Below are positions 11,726 to 24,736 of a stretch of 64,000 nt of DNA, piece by piece (position 1 is the stretch's first letter; every line of letters begins with the position of its first letter). Below the pieces are notes generated by a model, which was given only the letters and a program-made list of their open reading frames with translations, was not told the origin of the DNA and searched no databases. Location: positions 30,095,001 to 30,159,000 of the forward strand of contig NC_091665.1 of assembly GCF_042453785.1 (NCBI RefSeq), given 5' to 3'. A program made the translations under genes and the position numbers. This stretch comes from Malus domestica (Eukaryota > Streptophyta > Magnoliopsida > Rosales > Rosaceae).

Positions 11726-12077
11726 TTTGAAAAACTTTGTTTTTGTCTACTCACATTTTTTTTTTTGCGCCCCTCTAAGTTTTAATTGCTGAAAGTTCAT
11801 ATCGACGAGGATTCTTGGCAAGTCTCATGATAAGTGGCTTCTTTTGAGGGTATAATCCTTATTCACTCTAGTGTACTTACTTATGCTCTAATGTCACGAG
11901 TGAAGTGAGTTCATTCCTGCTCACCGACGCACGCACTCTAGTATTTAGGTACTCTTAGGTTTAAATTTATTCACATTTTTCCACACCATCACATTTTATG
12001 GCTTCGTCACCTTCCAAGTGTCGACCAGCACATCTTGATTCAGAGTCTTGGTGGATGTTCTGGGTCGGGGTGTGTCA
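11726..12077 (+). repeat. Right-end fragment of the long LTR family
   Basis: Matches the last ~350 bp of the solo LTR at 3237-5796 (shared GCCCCTCTA-GTTTTA, GAGTTCATTCC-GCTCAC, ATGGCTTCGTCACC) and ends GGGTCGGGGTGTGTCA. Its right flank TATAG begins the second copy of the segmental duplication. The left part of the LTR is missing. It lies exactly at the boundary of the two copies, so it may mark the duplication breakpoint. Confidence 0.8.
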
Positions 12078-12329
12078 TATAGAGTAATACACTAATATAG
12101 TTATTGACTACTGATTATTGATTATGGTTATGAATCCTATGAATCATTATTGATAAATGAAATTGTTTTAAAGGTAAAAATTAAATTCTTGATTATTGAT
12201 TAAGTAATTATTGATATTGATTAATGGAATTGAATTTTGGATTATTGAATATATATGATTATTGGCATTGATAAATTGAATTGTTAGTTTAATTAGTTAG
12301 TAGTCATATAATATATTTTACTATAGGAT

Positions 12330-13222
12330 TAAGAGTCTAAGACCGGGAGGAATTAGTGATTTTGCAAAGGAGTTGGTGAAGATTAGGAGGTGTGGAAGCT
12401 ATATGATAACGTATAAGCTTCTTACATTGGTTTTGGTGTTACTAGTTGTGTTTGTACCATACTTGACCAATCCCGAAACTACCGAGCACCGGCCAACGCT
12501 ATACTGTCAAGGACCCAGAAGAGTTCCCCTCCGACCAGGAGGCCAATCACTACTCGACACGTATCAAGATTAGAAGCCAATCAGAGCGCAGCACGTGTCG
12601 ACATCAAGAACCAATCATAACATGACACATGTCAATGTGACAAAGCTACAAGTTTTTCTATAAATAGGGGTCATTCCCCCACAATATGGCCTAATGCCAT
12701 TTGTGTTAAATCATTCACAAGAACTCACTAAATTGAGAGCTTGATCCTTTGTACTTGTGTAAGCCCTTCACTACTAATAAGAACTCCTCTACTCCGTGGA
12801 CGTAGCCAATCTGGGTGAACCACGTACATCCTGTGTTTGCTTCTCTGTCTCTATTCATTTACGTACTTATCCTCACTAGTGACCGAAGCAACCAAGCGAA
12901 GGTCACAAAACCTGACACTTTCTGTTGTACCAAAGTCTTTGCTGATTTTGTGCATCAACAAGTTGCAACCGCTTTGGTGGAGAGAGTTTTTTCTGCTATG
13001 AATATTGTGAAAAGACCATTGTGTACAAATGAGAGATCAATGGTTGAGTGGTAACATGCTTGTTTACATTAAAAGAGATGTATTTACTTTTATTGATAAC
13101 GAGTCTATTATGCTACATTTTCATGACAAGAAATCCTGTTGGCAACAATTGAAATTTGTTTGTACTGATAAATTATGGAAGACACTACTATATAAAAATA
13201 TTAGCTTGTTGCCCTTTTTTTG
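12330..13222 (+). pseudogene. hAT transposase C-terminus, copy 2, split by a solo LTR
   Basis: The same transposase tail as at 10320-10695, with LTLVLVLLV before and VATALVERVFSAMNIV after the LTR. The LTR sits between the codons of LLV and ATA, duplicating AGTTG. A 79-codon frame (12815-13054) joins LTR and transposase sequence and is a by-product. The copy also has the frameshift near 13050. Confidence 0.75.
12449..12960 (+). mobile_element. Solo gypsy LTR (512 bp) with AGTTG target duplication
   Basis: Starts TGTTTGTACCAT and ends TGCATCAACA, with AGTTG at 12444-12448 and 12961-12965. The paralogous empty site with one AGTTG is at 10433-10437. It is the same family as the LTR at 1815-2295. 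It postdates the segmental duplication, or was lost from copy 1, which is less likely as precise excision is not expected. Confidence 0.95.
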
Positions 13223-14424
13223 AACCTTGCACTCTTTTAAATTAGCCCTTCCCCTGACAGTTCCTAGCTTCGCCACTGCACACGCCTATTTGTACATTTC
13301 ACACACCTTTCTCAATTTTCGAGCGTCAGATCGAATGAATTAAAGAAGATCAATAAACAAAAACCAACAATAGTGCATGAAAAGTAAAAATGAGTGTATG
13401 AATAACACTACGCTTTCCATAAAAGATCTTAGAATTTATTATGTATTTGTAAGAGAACTGCAAATTAAGTGATTAACAGCGATCATCTCCCCACGCAAGC
13501 CATCACGTGTTCAATTTTGCTTCTCACTATTGCTAGTATTAAACAAATTTTATCACTCATCAGTAGGATAATACTAAAAAGATCATCTATATAAATTATA
13601 TTTTATAAATCATCTGACGTGATTGTTGATGATTGAATTATTATTTTAAACTGATCTTGCTAACATTATTCATGATATTTACTACTAGTCCAGATCTATG
13701 GTTGCCATTTGAGCTCTTTAGATCTAGACCCTTGCAACTCTTATTCCCTAGATAAAAACCCACCTAATTCTAAACATCCAAATAAAACCCAAATTTGAAA
13801 AAGATTACCAAGTAAAAAAGTAATTGACCTATTATTACAAAATATTTACAACTTGTGCCACAATATTCAAATCAAATCAATAAATGTTATTACTCACCTT
13901 AATTATAATGAACAAATAATTATTGCACATACTATTACCCCTAACATATATAACATTAAATAACATTAATAATGAATCAAATAACATTTTTTTATTTTTG
14001 TAGGTAACTTATTGTTCATATATTATTACATATATTTGACACATTTTATTATTATAAGATATGTACAAATAATAGGTAAATTAACTTCGAATCAAATAAC
14101 CTTGCCTTATTTTGTAAGTAAATTAATTTTGAATCAAATAGCATTCTTTTGTTATGTAGGTATTTTATTTTGTATGTATCAATATCATATATATTTGACA
14201 CATTTTATTATGTACGTAAATTATTTTGGTTGTATTTTGCATATATTGGGTTTGTTATTATGTAGGTAAATTATTTTTCATGTATTTTACATATCTTGGG
14301 TAATTTTTTTTTTTAAGCAATCTAACATTTTAAAAATTTAATAGTAGGTGCACTATTTGAATCAAATGTTTTTATTTTTTGTAGGTCAATTATTTTACAT
14401 GAATTTTACATATATCAGGCATTT

Positions 14425-14426
14425 AT

Positions 14427-14464
<38 letters not shown>
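14425..14464. repeat. (AC)n-(AT)n microsatellite at the copia insertion site
   Basis: An AT run immediately precedes the copia LTR. The target duplication TATAT falls within it. Confidence 0.85.
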
Positions 14465-14467
<3 letters not shown>

Positions 14468-14730
14468 AAGACTTCATCCTGTGAAGAACATCAATAGAAA
14501 TTCCTGTGTAATCTAGAGAGAGAAAGAGAAGAATTTAAGAGAGAGAATTGTATCTGAATTATCCTTTTCATATATGATTGAATGAATCTTACAGTACATA
14601 ATACAAGTATATATATCTTTGACTTTCCTTACTCACTAAGTATTCTACACTAACTGTTTTAACTATCATAACCACCTTATCCCTTCCTCTTTTGACACTT
14701 GTCACAATCTAACAATTCTTTATCTTTACA
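14465..14730 (-). repeat. 3' LTR of the first copia element
   Basis: 266 bp; + strand begins TGTAAGACTTCATCC and ends TCTTTATCTTTACA. Identical to the LTR at 19549-19814. Confidence 0.95.
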
Positions 14731-17700
14731 TCCCCCCTCAATCATATGCTTGGAGGAACCAAGCATAAGATTGGAACAATGATGCTGAAACAAGGGTGCA
14801 GACAGTCCCTTGGTTAATATATCGGCAAACTGTTCTTTGGATGACACATGAAGCACATGGAGATCGCCTCGAATAACACGTTCCCGCACAAAATGATAAT
14901 CTATTTCAATGTGTTTCACCCGAGAATGGAAGACATGATTAGAAGATAATGCAATGGCAGAGATGTTGTCACAATAAAGAACCGGTGCAGTGAAAAGAGG
15001 AACACACAGATCACATAAAACCTGCCTGATCCATGCTAACTCAGCTGCTGCTATTGCCAACGCTCTATATTCTGCCTCTGTTGATGATCTGGAAACCGTG
15101 TGTTGCTTCTTCGATGCCCAAGATATAGGACTCGAACCAAGATAGACAATATGACCAGACGTGGATCTTCGATCATTTGGGTCACCCGCCCAATCGGCAT
15201 CACTATAAGCCTGTAGTTGAAGCTTGCCTGGTTGAAACTGAAGACCATAATGCATCGTGCCACTGAGATACCTCAAGATGCGCTTGACAGCTACAACATG
15301 GGAGTCCATAGGATTATGCATAAACTGGCAACATTGATTTACAGAGAAGGCAATATCAGGCCTTGTAAATGTCAAGTATTGCAAGGCTCCCACAATACTT
15401 CGATATTGGTATGGACTGTGATAAGGAGTCCCTTCTGTCTTAGACAACCTGTGATAGGGTAAGCATGGGGTGTTACAAGGTTTGGAATCTTGGAGGTCAA
15501 CCTTTTCTAGCAGATCCTTGATGTATTTAGTTTGTGACACAAAGAGACCCTGAGGCTGATATGTAATCTGTAACCCCAAGAAATAATGAAGCTGGCCTAA
15601 ATCTTTCAGGTCAAACTCTTTGGCTAAAGCTTGGATAACATCATCAATCAACTGAGATGAGCTGCCAGTAAGGATGATATCATCCACATACAAAAGAAGA
15701 ACCACATTACCAAGAGGAGTGTGCTGCACAAACAATGATGGATCAGCCAAAAAAGCTTTAAAACCCAAACCTGGCAAGAAACTTGTAAACTTTTCATTCC
15801 AAGCTCGAGGAGCTTGTTTTAAGCCATAGAGTGACTTATGAAGTCTGCACACATAATTGGAGGGATGAACTGAACTTTCAAAGCCTTGTGGTTGAGACAT
15901 GTAGACTTCTTCATGTAGATCACCATGAAGAAACGCATTCTTCACATCCAGTTGCCTCAAGGACCATTGAAACTGAGCTGCTAATGCCAAAATTAATCGA
16001 ACAGTGGTAGGTTTCACTACAGGACTGAAGGTCTCACTGTAATCCACACCCTCTTCTTGGCTATAACCTTTTGCAACTAACCGTGCCTTATATCGTGCCA
16101 CTGAGCCATCAGGATTGGTTTTGATGCGATAGACCCACTTACAGCCGACTAGGTTTTTAGTAGATGGCAAAGGAACTATGGACCAAGTATGCTGAGACTT
16201 TAAGGCAGTGATCTCATCTTCCATAGCAGCAACCCATTCTGGAATTTTAATAGCAGACTTGAAAGTAACAGGTTCTGAAACTTGAACAGATGACTGAATT
16301 GTTGCTGAAAAGACCTTCTTCTTAGATATTCCACTTTTAGAGCGAGTTTGCATAGGATGCAAACTAACTAAGGGAACTGGAAAGACAACTGACAGATCTT
16401 CAGGTTGAAAATCTGGATCATCAGGGAGCAAGAACTGTGTAGAATCTGCAGGTAAGGCAGTGGGTGATGTAAGAGAAGTAGGATATTCCACAAATCCCGA
16501 ATTAGGAAGTGGTGTGGACAGGGAACACTCTGAGGCAGTAAGAGGGGTAGAAGTTGAACACTCTGAAGCTTGAAGTGGAATAGGTGAAACTACAGTATTA
16601 TGAGAATTGACCAATGAAGGAAGAACTTGAGGTTGTACTTGTAGTGAAGGGGATGAAATGTGAGATGATGCACTGTTGGATGTAATGATGGAAGAATAAG
16701 GAAATGTAGTCTCATCAAATAAAACATGTCTAGACACATAGATTTTGTTGGTAAGAGGATTGAGACAAAGATAGCCTTTATACTGACCTGCATAGCCTAT
16801 GAATATGCACTGTGAAGTTTTAGGTTGCAGTTTACTGGAATTCAACTGTTTTAAAAGTGGAAAACAAGCACAGCCAAAAATTTTAAGATGGGAGATGGAT
16901 GGTGAGGTTCCAAACAAGCACTGAAATGGTGATGACATTTGGAGTGTTTGACATGCCATCATATTTATAAGATAGACAGAAATGGCACAAGCATGAAACC
17001 AAAGTTTATGTGGTAAGGATGCTGTTTGAAGGAGAGTGATTGCTGTTTCAAGTATGTGTCTGTGCTTCCGTTCAGCAAGACCATTCTGTTGAGGAGTATA
17101 GGGACATGACTTTTGATGAAGTATACCCTTTTGGAGTAAATATTGTTTGAATTTATGACTGGAGTATTCACCCCCACCATCACTTTGAAACACTTTCACA
17201 GTGGCAGAAAATTGAGTGATCAGAAAACTGTGAAAATGAACAAAAACACCAAAAACTTCACTTTTATTCATTAATGGGAAAATCCAGGTGAACCTGGTAC
17301 ATTCATCCACAAAACTTACATAAAATTTGTAACCCTCAATGGAAACAGTGGATGAAGGACCCCAAACATCACTATGGATGACCTCTAGAGGATGGACAGT
17401 TTTATTTGCAGGAAATAGAAATGGAAGCTTGGCAAATTTGCCCTCCAAACAAGATTGACAGATAGAAGACACATGATCTAAAGACATAGGAATATGGGAT
17501 TGTTTTAGCATTGCTGAAGTGACAATGTTGGAAGGATGTCCTAATCTTTGGTGCCACAAATTTATTTTGACTTGACTGCCAAGATAGCAGGTTTGTTGCT
17601 GAAATGATGCATTGTGCTTTTGTGCTTGAATGATGAGATGTTGTGGAATGTGAAATGGTATTGGATAGAGGCCTTCCCTACACAGCCCCTGAAGAATGAT

Positions 17701-19209
17701 TCTCCCTGTGATCTTGTCCTGGATCCAGAAACAAAATTCATCACAGATAAATCGACATTTGTTATCTTTACATAGCTGATATATGGATAGTAAATGTTGT
17801 GATAACTGAGGCACATGTAAGATGTTCTTTAACTCAAAAGCATACTGAGGTGTATGAAGAGTAGTAGAACCTATATGAGAGATTGGCAAACCTGAGCCAC
17901 TTGCTGTTGTGACTGTATCATTGCCAGAAAAAGATGCTGCAAGATTGAGATTAGAAAGATCTGAAGTCATATGAGAAATAGCCCCAGTATCAGCAACCCA
18001 GAACTGCTCTTGTGGTGCAGAAGGAGAAAATGTAGTGTTCATTGCAGAAAGAGTTGAGGGTGGTGATCTTCCTTGATAAGTGAAGTTGCCTCGATGATAA
18101 CATTGAACTGCCGTGTGTCCATATTTCCAGCAGATTTGGCACTGCACTTTAGAAGATGGTGCAGATGGAGAAGAGTGTCGTTGAAAGCAATCGGCAGCAA
18201 TGTGACCTCTTTTGTTGCATATTTGACACGTAGGTACTTCATAACCATGCTCAGGACAAGTGGAGATATGAGGTTTGGCAGGACCAAGGATTCCAGCACT
18301 CGAAGTTGAAGGACCTGTGTTGTACTTGGGATTAGAGTGAAAGTTGTTCCTGCCTCTACCTCGTCCTCGAAAGCCATTAAAACTATAGCCACCATTGTAG
18401 TGAGAAGAGTGACCACTATAACCAGGAGGTGTTGAACCACCAGTATACACTTGTGACTGAGAGGAACCACTAGAAGAGCCTTCTTGTAGCATGAGAGCTT
18501 TGCCTTTGCCAGATGTATTTTGAGCAACCATGGCAGTAACAAAAGACTCTGAGATCGAGTTATTTTCAACGGTTGCTTCCTCAGCCAATAACTGAGACCG
18601 AAATTCCTTAAGACTGATGACATTCTCCCTGCCCCTTATAACTGTCCTAAAAGTATTATACTCCGAAGGCAAACCTTTCAGTGCCAATATCACAATATCA
18701 TCATCCTCAAAGGTGACACCAGCTGCAGAAAGATGATCCCTCACATCTTTAATACGTTGCAGATATGTAGACACTGAGTCATTACCCTTCTTAATGTTTT
18801 GCAGCTCCGTTTTTAACTGAAATATACTGGCTTTAGTTACAGTGGAGAACCTATCTTTGAGGCTAATCCACATGTCATTAGAGCTCAAGCACCCAATAAC
18901 ACATGACATAGCTGTGGGAGACAATGTGGCAATGATAAGTTGCATGACTGCACGATCATGCATTTTCCAGATTTGAAACGCATCAGTCTCAACACCTTCA
19001 AGTGTAGCATCTTCAACAAATCGAGTAGGACATCGCCTAGTACCATCCACAAAGCCTAAAATGCCATGACTTTCAAGAAGCAATCGAAGTTGATAGTGCC
19101 AAACAAGATAATTTGTATCATCAAGTTTAACAGTGACAGAAGTGGACACAGTTGGAATCAGATTCGTGATCGGAGACTGAACTATGGTCAATTGTGCAGC
19201 GGTCACCAT
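14677..19209 (-). CDS. Ty1/copia gag-pol polyprotein, intact
   Basis: A 1510-residue single frame giving all proteins for retrotransposition. Order: UBN2-type gag (about 30-260), two zinc knuckles CX2CX4HX4C (CQICNKRGHIAADC near 328, CQICWKYGHTAVQC near 360), aspartic protease (VADTGAISHMT, near 403), GAG-pre-integrase (LWHQRLGHPS, near 545), integrase core (HSDVWGP near 611, SDGGGEYSS near 675, PQQNGLAERKHR), reverse transcriptase (LDVKNAFLHGD near 1088, YVDDIILTG near 1174) and RNase H (DADWAGDPNDRRSTSG near 1340, ending in a CDNISA and HIEIDYHF tail). All catalytic motifs I can check are present and no stop or frameshift is seen. The start at 19209 gives the usual copia N-terminus (LDDTNYLVWHYQL). 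The frame ends inside the 3' LTR. Zinc knuckle number and gag type suggest an Ale/Retrofit-like lineage, but that is tentative. Confidence 0.95.
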   Translation of the reverse strand: MVTAAQLTIVQSPITNLIPTVSTSVTVKLDDTNYLVWHYQLRLLLESHGILGFVDGTRRCPTRFVEDATLEGVETDAFQIWKMHDRAVMQLIIATLSPTAMSCVIGCLSSNDMWISLKDRFSTVTKASIFQLKTELQNIKKGNDSVSTYLQRIKDVRDHLSAAGVTFEDDDIVILALKGLPSEYNTFRTVIRGRENVISLKEFRSQLLAEEATVENNSISESFVTAMVAQNTSGKGKALMLQEGSSSGSSQSQVYTGGSTPPGYSGHSSHYNGGYSFNGFRGRGRGRNNFHSNPKYNTGPSTSSAGILGPAKPHISTCPEHGYEVPTCQICNKRGHIAADCFQRHSSPSAPSSKVQCQICWKYGHTAVQCYHRGNFTYQGRSPPSTLSAMNTTFSPSAPQEQFWVADTGAISHMTSDLSNLNLAASFSGNDTVTTASGSGLPISHIGSTTLHTPQYAFELKNILHVPQLSQHLLSIYQLCKDNKCRFICDEFCFWIQDKITGRIILQGLCREGLYPIPFHIPQHLIIQAQKHNASFQQQTCYLGSQVKINLWHQRLGHPSNIVTSAMLKQSHIPMSLDHVSSICQSCLEGKFAKLPFLFPANKTVHPLEVIHSDVWGPSSTVSIEGYKFYVSFVDECTRFTWIFPLMNKSEVFGVFVHFHSFLITQFSATVKVFQSDGGGEYSSHKFKQYLLQKGILHQKSCPYTPQQNGLAERKHRHILETAITLLQTASLPHKLWFHACAISVYLINMMACQTLQMSSPFQCLFGTSPSISHLKIFGCACFPLLKQLNSSKLQPKTSQCIFIGYAGQYKGYLCLNPLTNKIYVSRHVLFDETTFPYSSIITSNSASSHISSPSLQVQPQVLPSLVNSHNTVVSPIPLQASECSTSTPLTASECSLSTPLPNSGFVEYPTSLTSPTALPADSTQFLLPDDPDFQPEDLSVVFPVPLVSLHPMQTRSKSGISKKKVFSATIQSSVQVSEPVTFKSAIKIPEWVAAMEDEITALKSQHTWSIVPLPSTKNLVGCKWVYRIKTNPDGSVARYKARLVAKGYSQEEGVDYSETFSPVVKPTTVRLILALAAQFQWSLRQLDVKNAFLHGDLHEEVYMSQPQGFESSVHPSNYVCRLHKSLYGLKQAPRAWNEKFTSFLPGLGFKAFLADPSLFVQHTPLGNVVLLLYVDDIILTGSSSQLIDDVIQALAKEFDLKDLGQLHYFLGLQITYQPQGLFVSQTKYIKDLLEKVDLQDSKPCNTPCLPYHRLSKTEGTPYHSPYQYRSIVGALQYLTFTRPDIAFSVNQCCQFMHNPMDSHVVAVKRILRYLSGTMHYGLQFQPGKLQLQAYSDADWAGDPNDRRSTSGHIVYLGSSPISWASKKQHTVSRSSTEAEYRALAIAAAELAWIRQVLCDLCVPLFTAPVLYCDNISAIALSSNHVFHSRVKHIEIDYHFVRERVIRGDLHVLHVSSKEQFADILTKGLSAPLFQHHCSNLMLGSSKHMIEGGCKDKELLDCDKCQKRKG
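14731..14739 (-). other. Polypurine tract of the first copia element
   Basis: The minus strand reads GAGGGGGGA immediately before the 3' LTR. This is the expected primer for plus-strand DNA synthesis. Confidence 0.8.
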
Positions 19210-19533
19210 TGTGTCGCAGAAGGTAACAGAGAATCAAGAAATTTACTTGAAGAGATTGAAAGATCAAGGGATGAAGAAGCAGTCACAAGAGTGCAAAAGA
19301 AAAGAACACAAATCGAGATCAAGATTCAGAAAGAAATCACCAATACAACATGTAAAGGTTGAGTCATACTTTTCAACAAACACTTGGCGGGCATGATTGC
19401 ATACACTGTGCAAATAAGATTGATGACAAATACGAAGCCCGGCTCGAAAGATAACAGCAAAAACTTCAATTCAGATCACTACAAACGTCAAAGATCAAGA
19501 GCGGAAGCAGTACTTTTCCTCAGAATCCAAGGA

Positions 19534-19548
19534 CCGGCGAAGATACCA
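19534..19548 (-). other. Primer binding site of the first copia element
   Basis: Directly inside the 5' LTR the minus strand reads TGGTATCTTCGCCGG. The first seven bases fit initiator tRNA-Met (TGGTATC...); the rest does not fit it well. Confidence 0.65.
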
Positions 19549-19814
19549 TGTAAGACTTCATCCTGTGAAGAACATCAATAGAAATTCCTGTGTAATCTAG
19601 AGAGAGAAAGAGAAGAATTTAAGAGAGAGAATTGTATCTGAATTATCCTTTTCATATATGATTGAATGAATCTTACAGTACATAATACAAGTATATATAT
19701 CTTTGACTTTCCTTACTCACTAAGTATTCTACACTAACTGTTTTAACTATCATAACCACCTTATCCCTTCCTCTTTTGACACTTGTCACAATCTAACAAT
19801 TCTTTATCTTTACA
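19549..19814 (-). repeat. 5' LTR of the first copia element
   Basis: 266 bp, identical to 14465-14730. As this element is on the minus strand, its promoter should lie here and drive transcription leftwards, away from the intact ADH gene. Confidence 0.95.
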
Positions 19815-19957
19815 TATATATGTATGTGTATGTGAAATAATTTATCTACATTAATATGTAAAATATAATTTTATTGACTTAATTAAACATGTATAATAAC
19901 ATATATTAGACATGTTTTATGTTATTATATATTAGGCAATGAATTTATAACGTTAGT

Positions 19958-19959
<2 letters not shown>

Positions 19960-19989
<30 letters not shown>
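19960..19989. repeat. Poly-T run (30)
   Basis: A homopolymer within the AT-rich insertion; length may be affected by sequencing. Confidence 0.9.
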
Positions 19990-19990
<1 letters not shown>

Positions 19991-20282
19991 TAAAATCATT
20001 AATTCTTCCTTACAATCTGCATGACATTAATTATGTACATCAAACATCCAAATAGGGTTTATCAATAAAAAAAATTCAAATAGGGGTATTTTAGGCATTC
20101 GAAATTTTTAAATGTGTGAAGTCAAACATAATTAATGAATTTGTTGATGTGGAATCTAATTAATGGGTTTTATTCAAGTAAAAAATCTATGTCGGGTTTT
20201 ATGTAGAGAAAATTAAGTTTTAAGGGCTAAAGTTATATTTTCAGTAAAAAATATCTGTGGTTGCCAAGTGGTATTTCTCCGC

Positions 20283-20406
20283 TGGTTTTTGAGTTCAACA
20301 GTCACTTGTCCCGTGGACGCATTACACGTACACTTAAAGCCAAAACAAAGCTTACAACTTTACTCCGTATATACAGTGGAAGTGGATAATCCCATTGCTA
20401 AAACCA
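20283..20406 (+). promoter_or_regulatory. Candidate ADH core promoter with anaerobic-type motifs
   Basis: A TATA-like TATATAC at 20368-20374 lies about 95 bases before the ATG. TGGTTT at 20283-20288 is the reverse of AAACCA, the core of the anaerobic response element known from plant ADH promoters; a forward AAACCA is at 20401-20406, probably in the leader. The motifs are short and can occur by chance. The sequence is shared with the truncated copy A, so it predates the duplication. Confidence 0.4.
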
Positions 20407-20467
20407 TCCTCTGAGTTCTACCAAATCAACTGAAATCTTACTTCTTTAACCCCCAAATCTTTACTAC

Positions 20468-22945
<2,478 letters not shown>

Positions 22946-24705
22946 CTATCAGTTCATAAATGAACTTCAATAAGTTTCCAACTTTGATGAACAACTTTAG
23001 TATTGCCCAAAGTATGCAGTTTTACACTGCTTAAGCGATCTTCTATGTTTAATCTACAAATTTTATGTCAAGTTGGGTTCAATTAAGTACTCATCGACTC
23101 GTTTTTTTCGTAAAAGAATAACTCATGTACAAGTCTCAACATTTCCTGCAATGATAAGTTCTTCGTTACCTTTCGAAAATGAAGTACCCTTATCGCATAT
23201 ATAAAAAAACAAATATGCATTACTGCGGTCCGCTGCCTACGACTACCTGATTTGATCATCACAGGCCATTTGACAAACAGGACCTGAAGTTGGTGAAAAT
23301 TCTTATATCCGCCTATCCGGTCACCCGTAGAAACCATCGCAGATGACAGATCCTTGATAAAACAAACCAGGGTCTATTGCGAGTGTTCATTAACGGACCT
23401 CTGGTGACGGTGCTCGTTCGACATTCCAGAGAACCGGAGGGTCTGGGATCAAAATAGTCCTTTGCAGTTACAAATTAACATTGCCAAGCAATAAATTGAT
23501 AAAAAGGAAGGGGGAAGATACAACCAAGCCACCTATAGACCAACCAAGCAAAACCAGATGCAAACAAATATACAAATAAGCAAACTTCAAAAGATACAAT
23601 AGCAAAAAACCAAACACATATAACCAGAATCTAAGAACATTTTAATGACAAAAATGAAGACTGACCTTTTGCGTGGAGGCAATGAGAAAATATAGAGAAA
23701 CAAAAGACTGAAATCAAACAATGATGTATCGATCTCCAAAATAAATGTACAAAATCCTTCAAATTTGATGATAAATTTACATGCAATAAGTCGCATTATC
23801 ACTCGTACAACTAATGTACTTCCTATATTAGACCACACAACACATGCACCATAATCACTTCATTGGTGCTCTGCCTCATTTGCAAATGTCGTTTTATCTC
23901 CACATAGTTTCTACATGCATGGGAACATATGTTTTTCTCGTTAATTTGATTAGATTATAAACTGTTTAACTGATTCCTGGAATTCATATCTGTAATATCA
24001 AACTATATCAGTTGGATTTTAATGGTAAGTAAAACAGTTGTATAATGAACAAACAATGAAAGAAGGAAGCCAAATAATGACAATGAAAAGAACAGAATTC
24101 AAACACATTGAGAATATTAGTTTTAGATTTTGAGAACAAATTTATTCCATTATCTTTTACCTTTCCTCTCTTTTAGCAACAGACAAGTCATTAAATTTCT
24201 TCTCATGGCGTGTGTGCTGTGAGCTTGGCGAAGCCATGTGACCCTAATTTCTTTTCTTTTTTTATTGGAAAAAATTATACAAATGGTACGGTTTCAACTG
24301 TACATGTTTAACCTCGGTGTTTTTCAATTTCAGTTTTACCTTTACCATCCATTAATTTTCCTATCCAAAATGTTTTGAAAAATAAATCTATAGCTGCTAA
24401 CGGTCTATATGCTTCATGCTGTCAGACTCTGCAATCTAAAAATTCATGTAAATGCAGAGGTTTGAAGGAGAGGCATCAAAGAAATCCAGAAATCCTTCCA
24501 TGGCAAACTTAGTTGTACACCCATGGCGTGTGTGTTGTATGCTAGATGCCCCCTCTCTTTTAACAACACACAATAGCTTATGCAAATGCAAAGAGACTTC
24601 AACATGTTACATTTAAAATAAGTTTACATTTTGTAGCAAATGCATATGGCGAAATAGTCTATAAGTAATCATACTGGCAACCAAACAGAACAGTTCAAAA
24701 ACTTC
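22946..24705. other. Intergenic, no gene seen
   Basis: ADH copy B 3' region, then AT-rich spacer. Open frames at 23083-23337 and 23587-23838 (minus) show no recognisable family and no supporting splice structure. A word centred on TGGCGTGTGTG-TGTGAGC/TGTATGC occurs at 24206-24225 and 24522-24541. Confidence 0.5.
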
Positions 24706-24736
24706 AACAACAACAACAACAACAACAACAACAAAG
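24706..24736. repeat. (CAA)n tail of the LINE fragment
   Basis: About ten CAA units at the 3' end of the minus-strand LINE. Confidence 0.9.

Larger units (their letters stand above)
14465..19814 (-). mobile_element. Complete young Ty1/copia retrotransposon (5350 bp)
   Basis: Two LTRs of 266 bp (14465-14730 and 19549-19814) that I read as identical base for base, both TG...CA. TATAT flanks both sides (14460-14464, 19815-19819), though inside an AT repeat. The PBS is at 19534-19548, the polypurine tract at 14731-14739, and one uninterrupted polyprotein frame lies between. Identical LTRs mean a very recent insertion. All parts needed for autonomous movement are present, so it may be active. Confidence 0.95.
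13715..20242. mobile_element. AT-rich insertion, copy 1 (about 1.2 kb without the nested copia)
   Basis: Copy 1 of the segmental duplication runs uninterrupted through this point, so the block is an insertion. Outside the nested copia element it is AT-rich with degenerate units of TTATGTAGGTAAATTA, and it ends with TCGGGTTTTATGTAGAG...TTTTCAG. A second copy lies at 31645-32550. There is no coding. No target duplication is visible: GAGC then TCTTTAG on the left, TTTTCAG then TAAAAAATATC on the right. It starts with TC and lacks a duplication, which would suit a Helitron, but the 3' end is not a CTRR end. Class unassigned. Confidence 0.6.

Noticed and set aside
15051-15462. ORFs on both strands in the copia RNase H region
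   Set aside because: They overlap the intact polyprotein in other frames and have no independent support.
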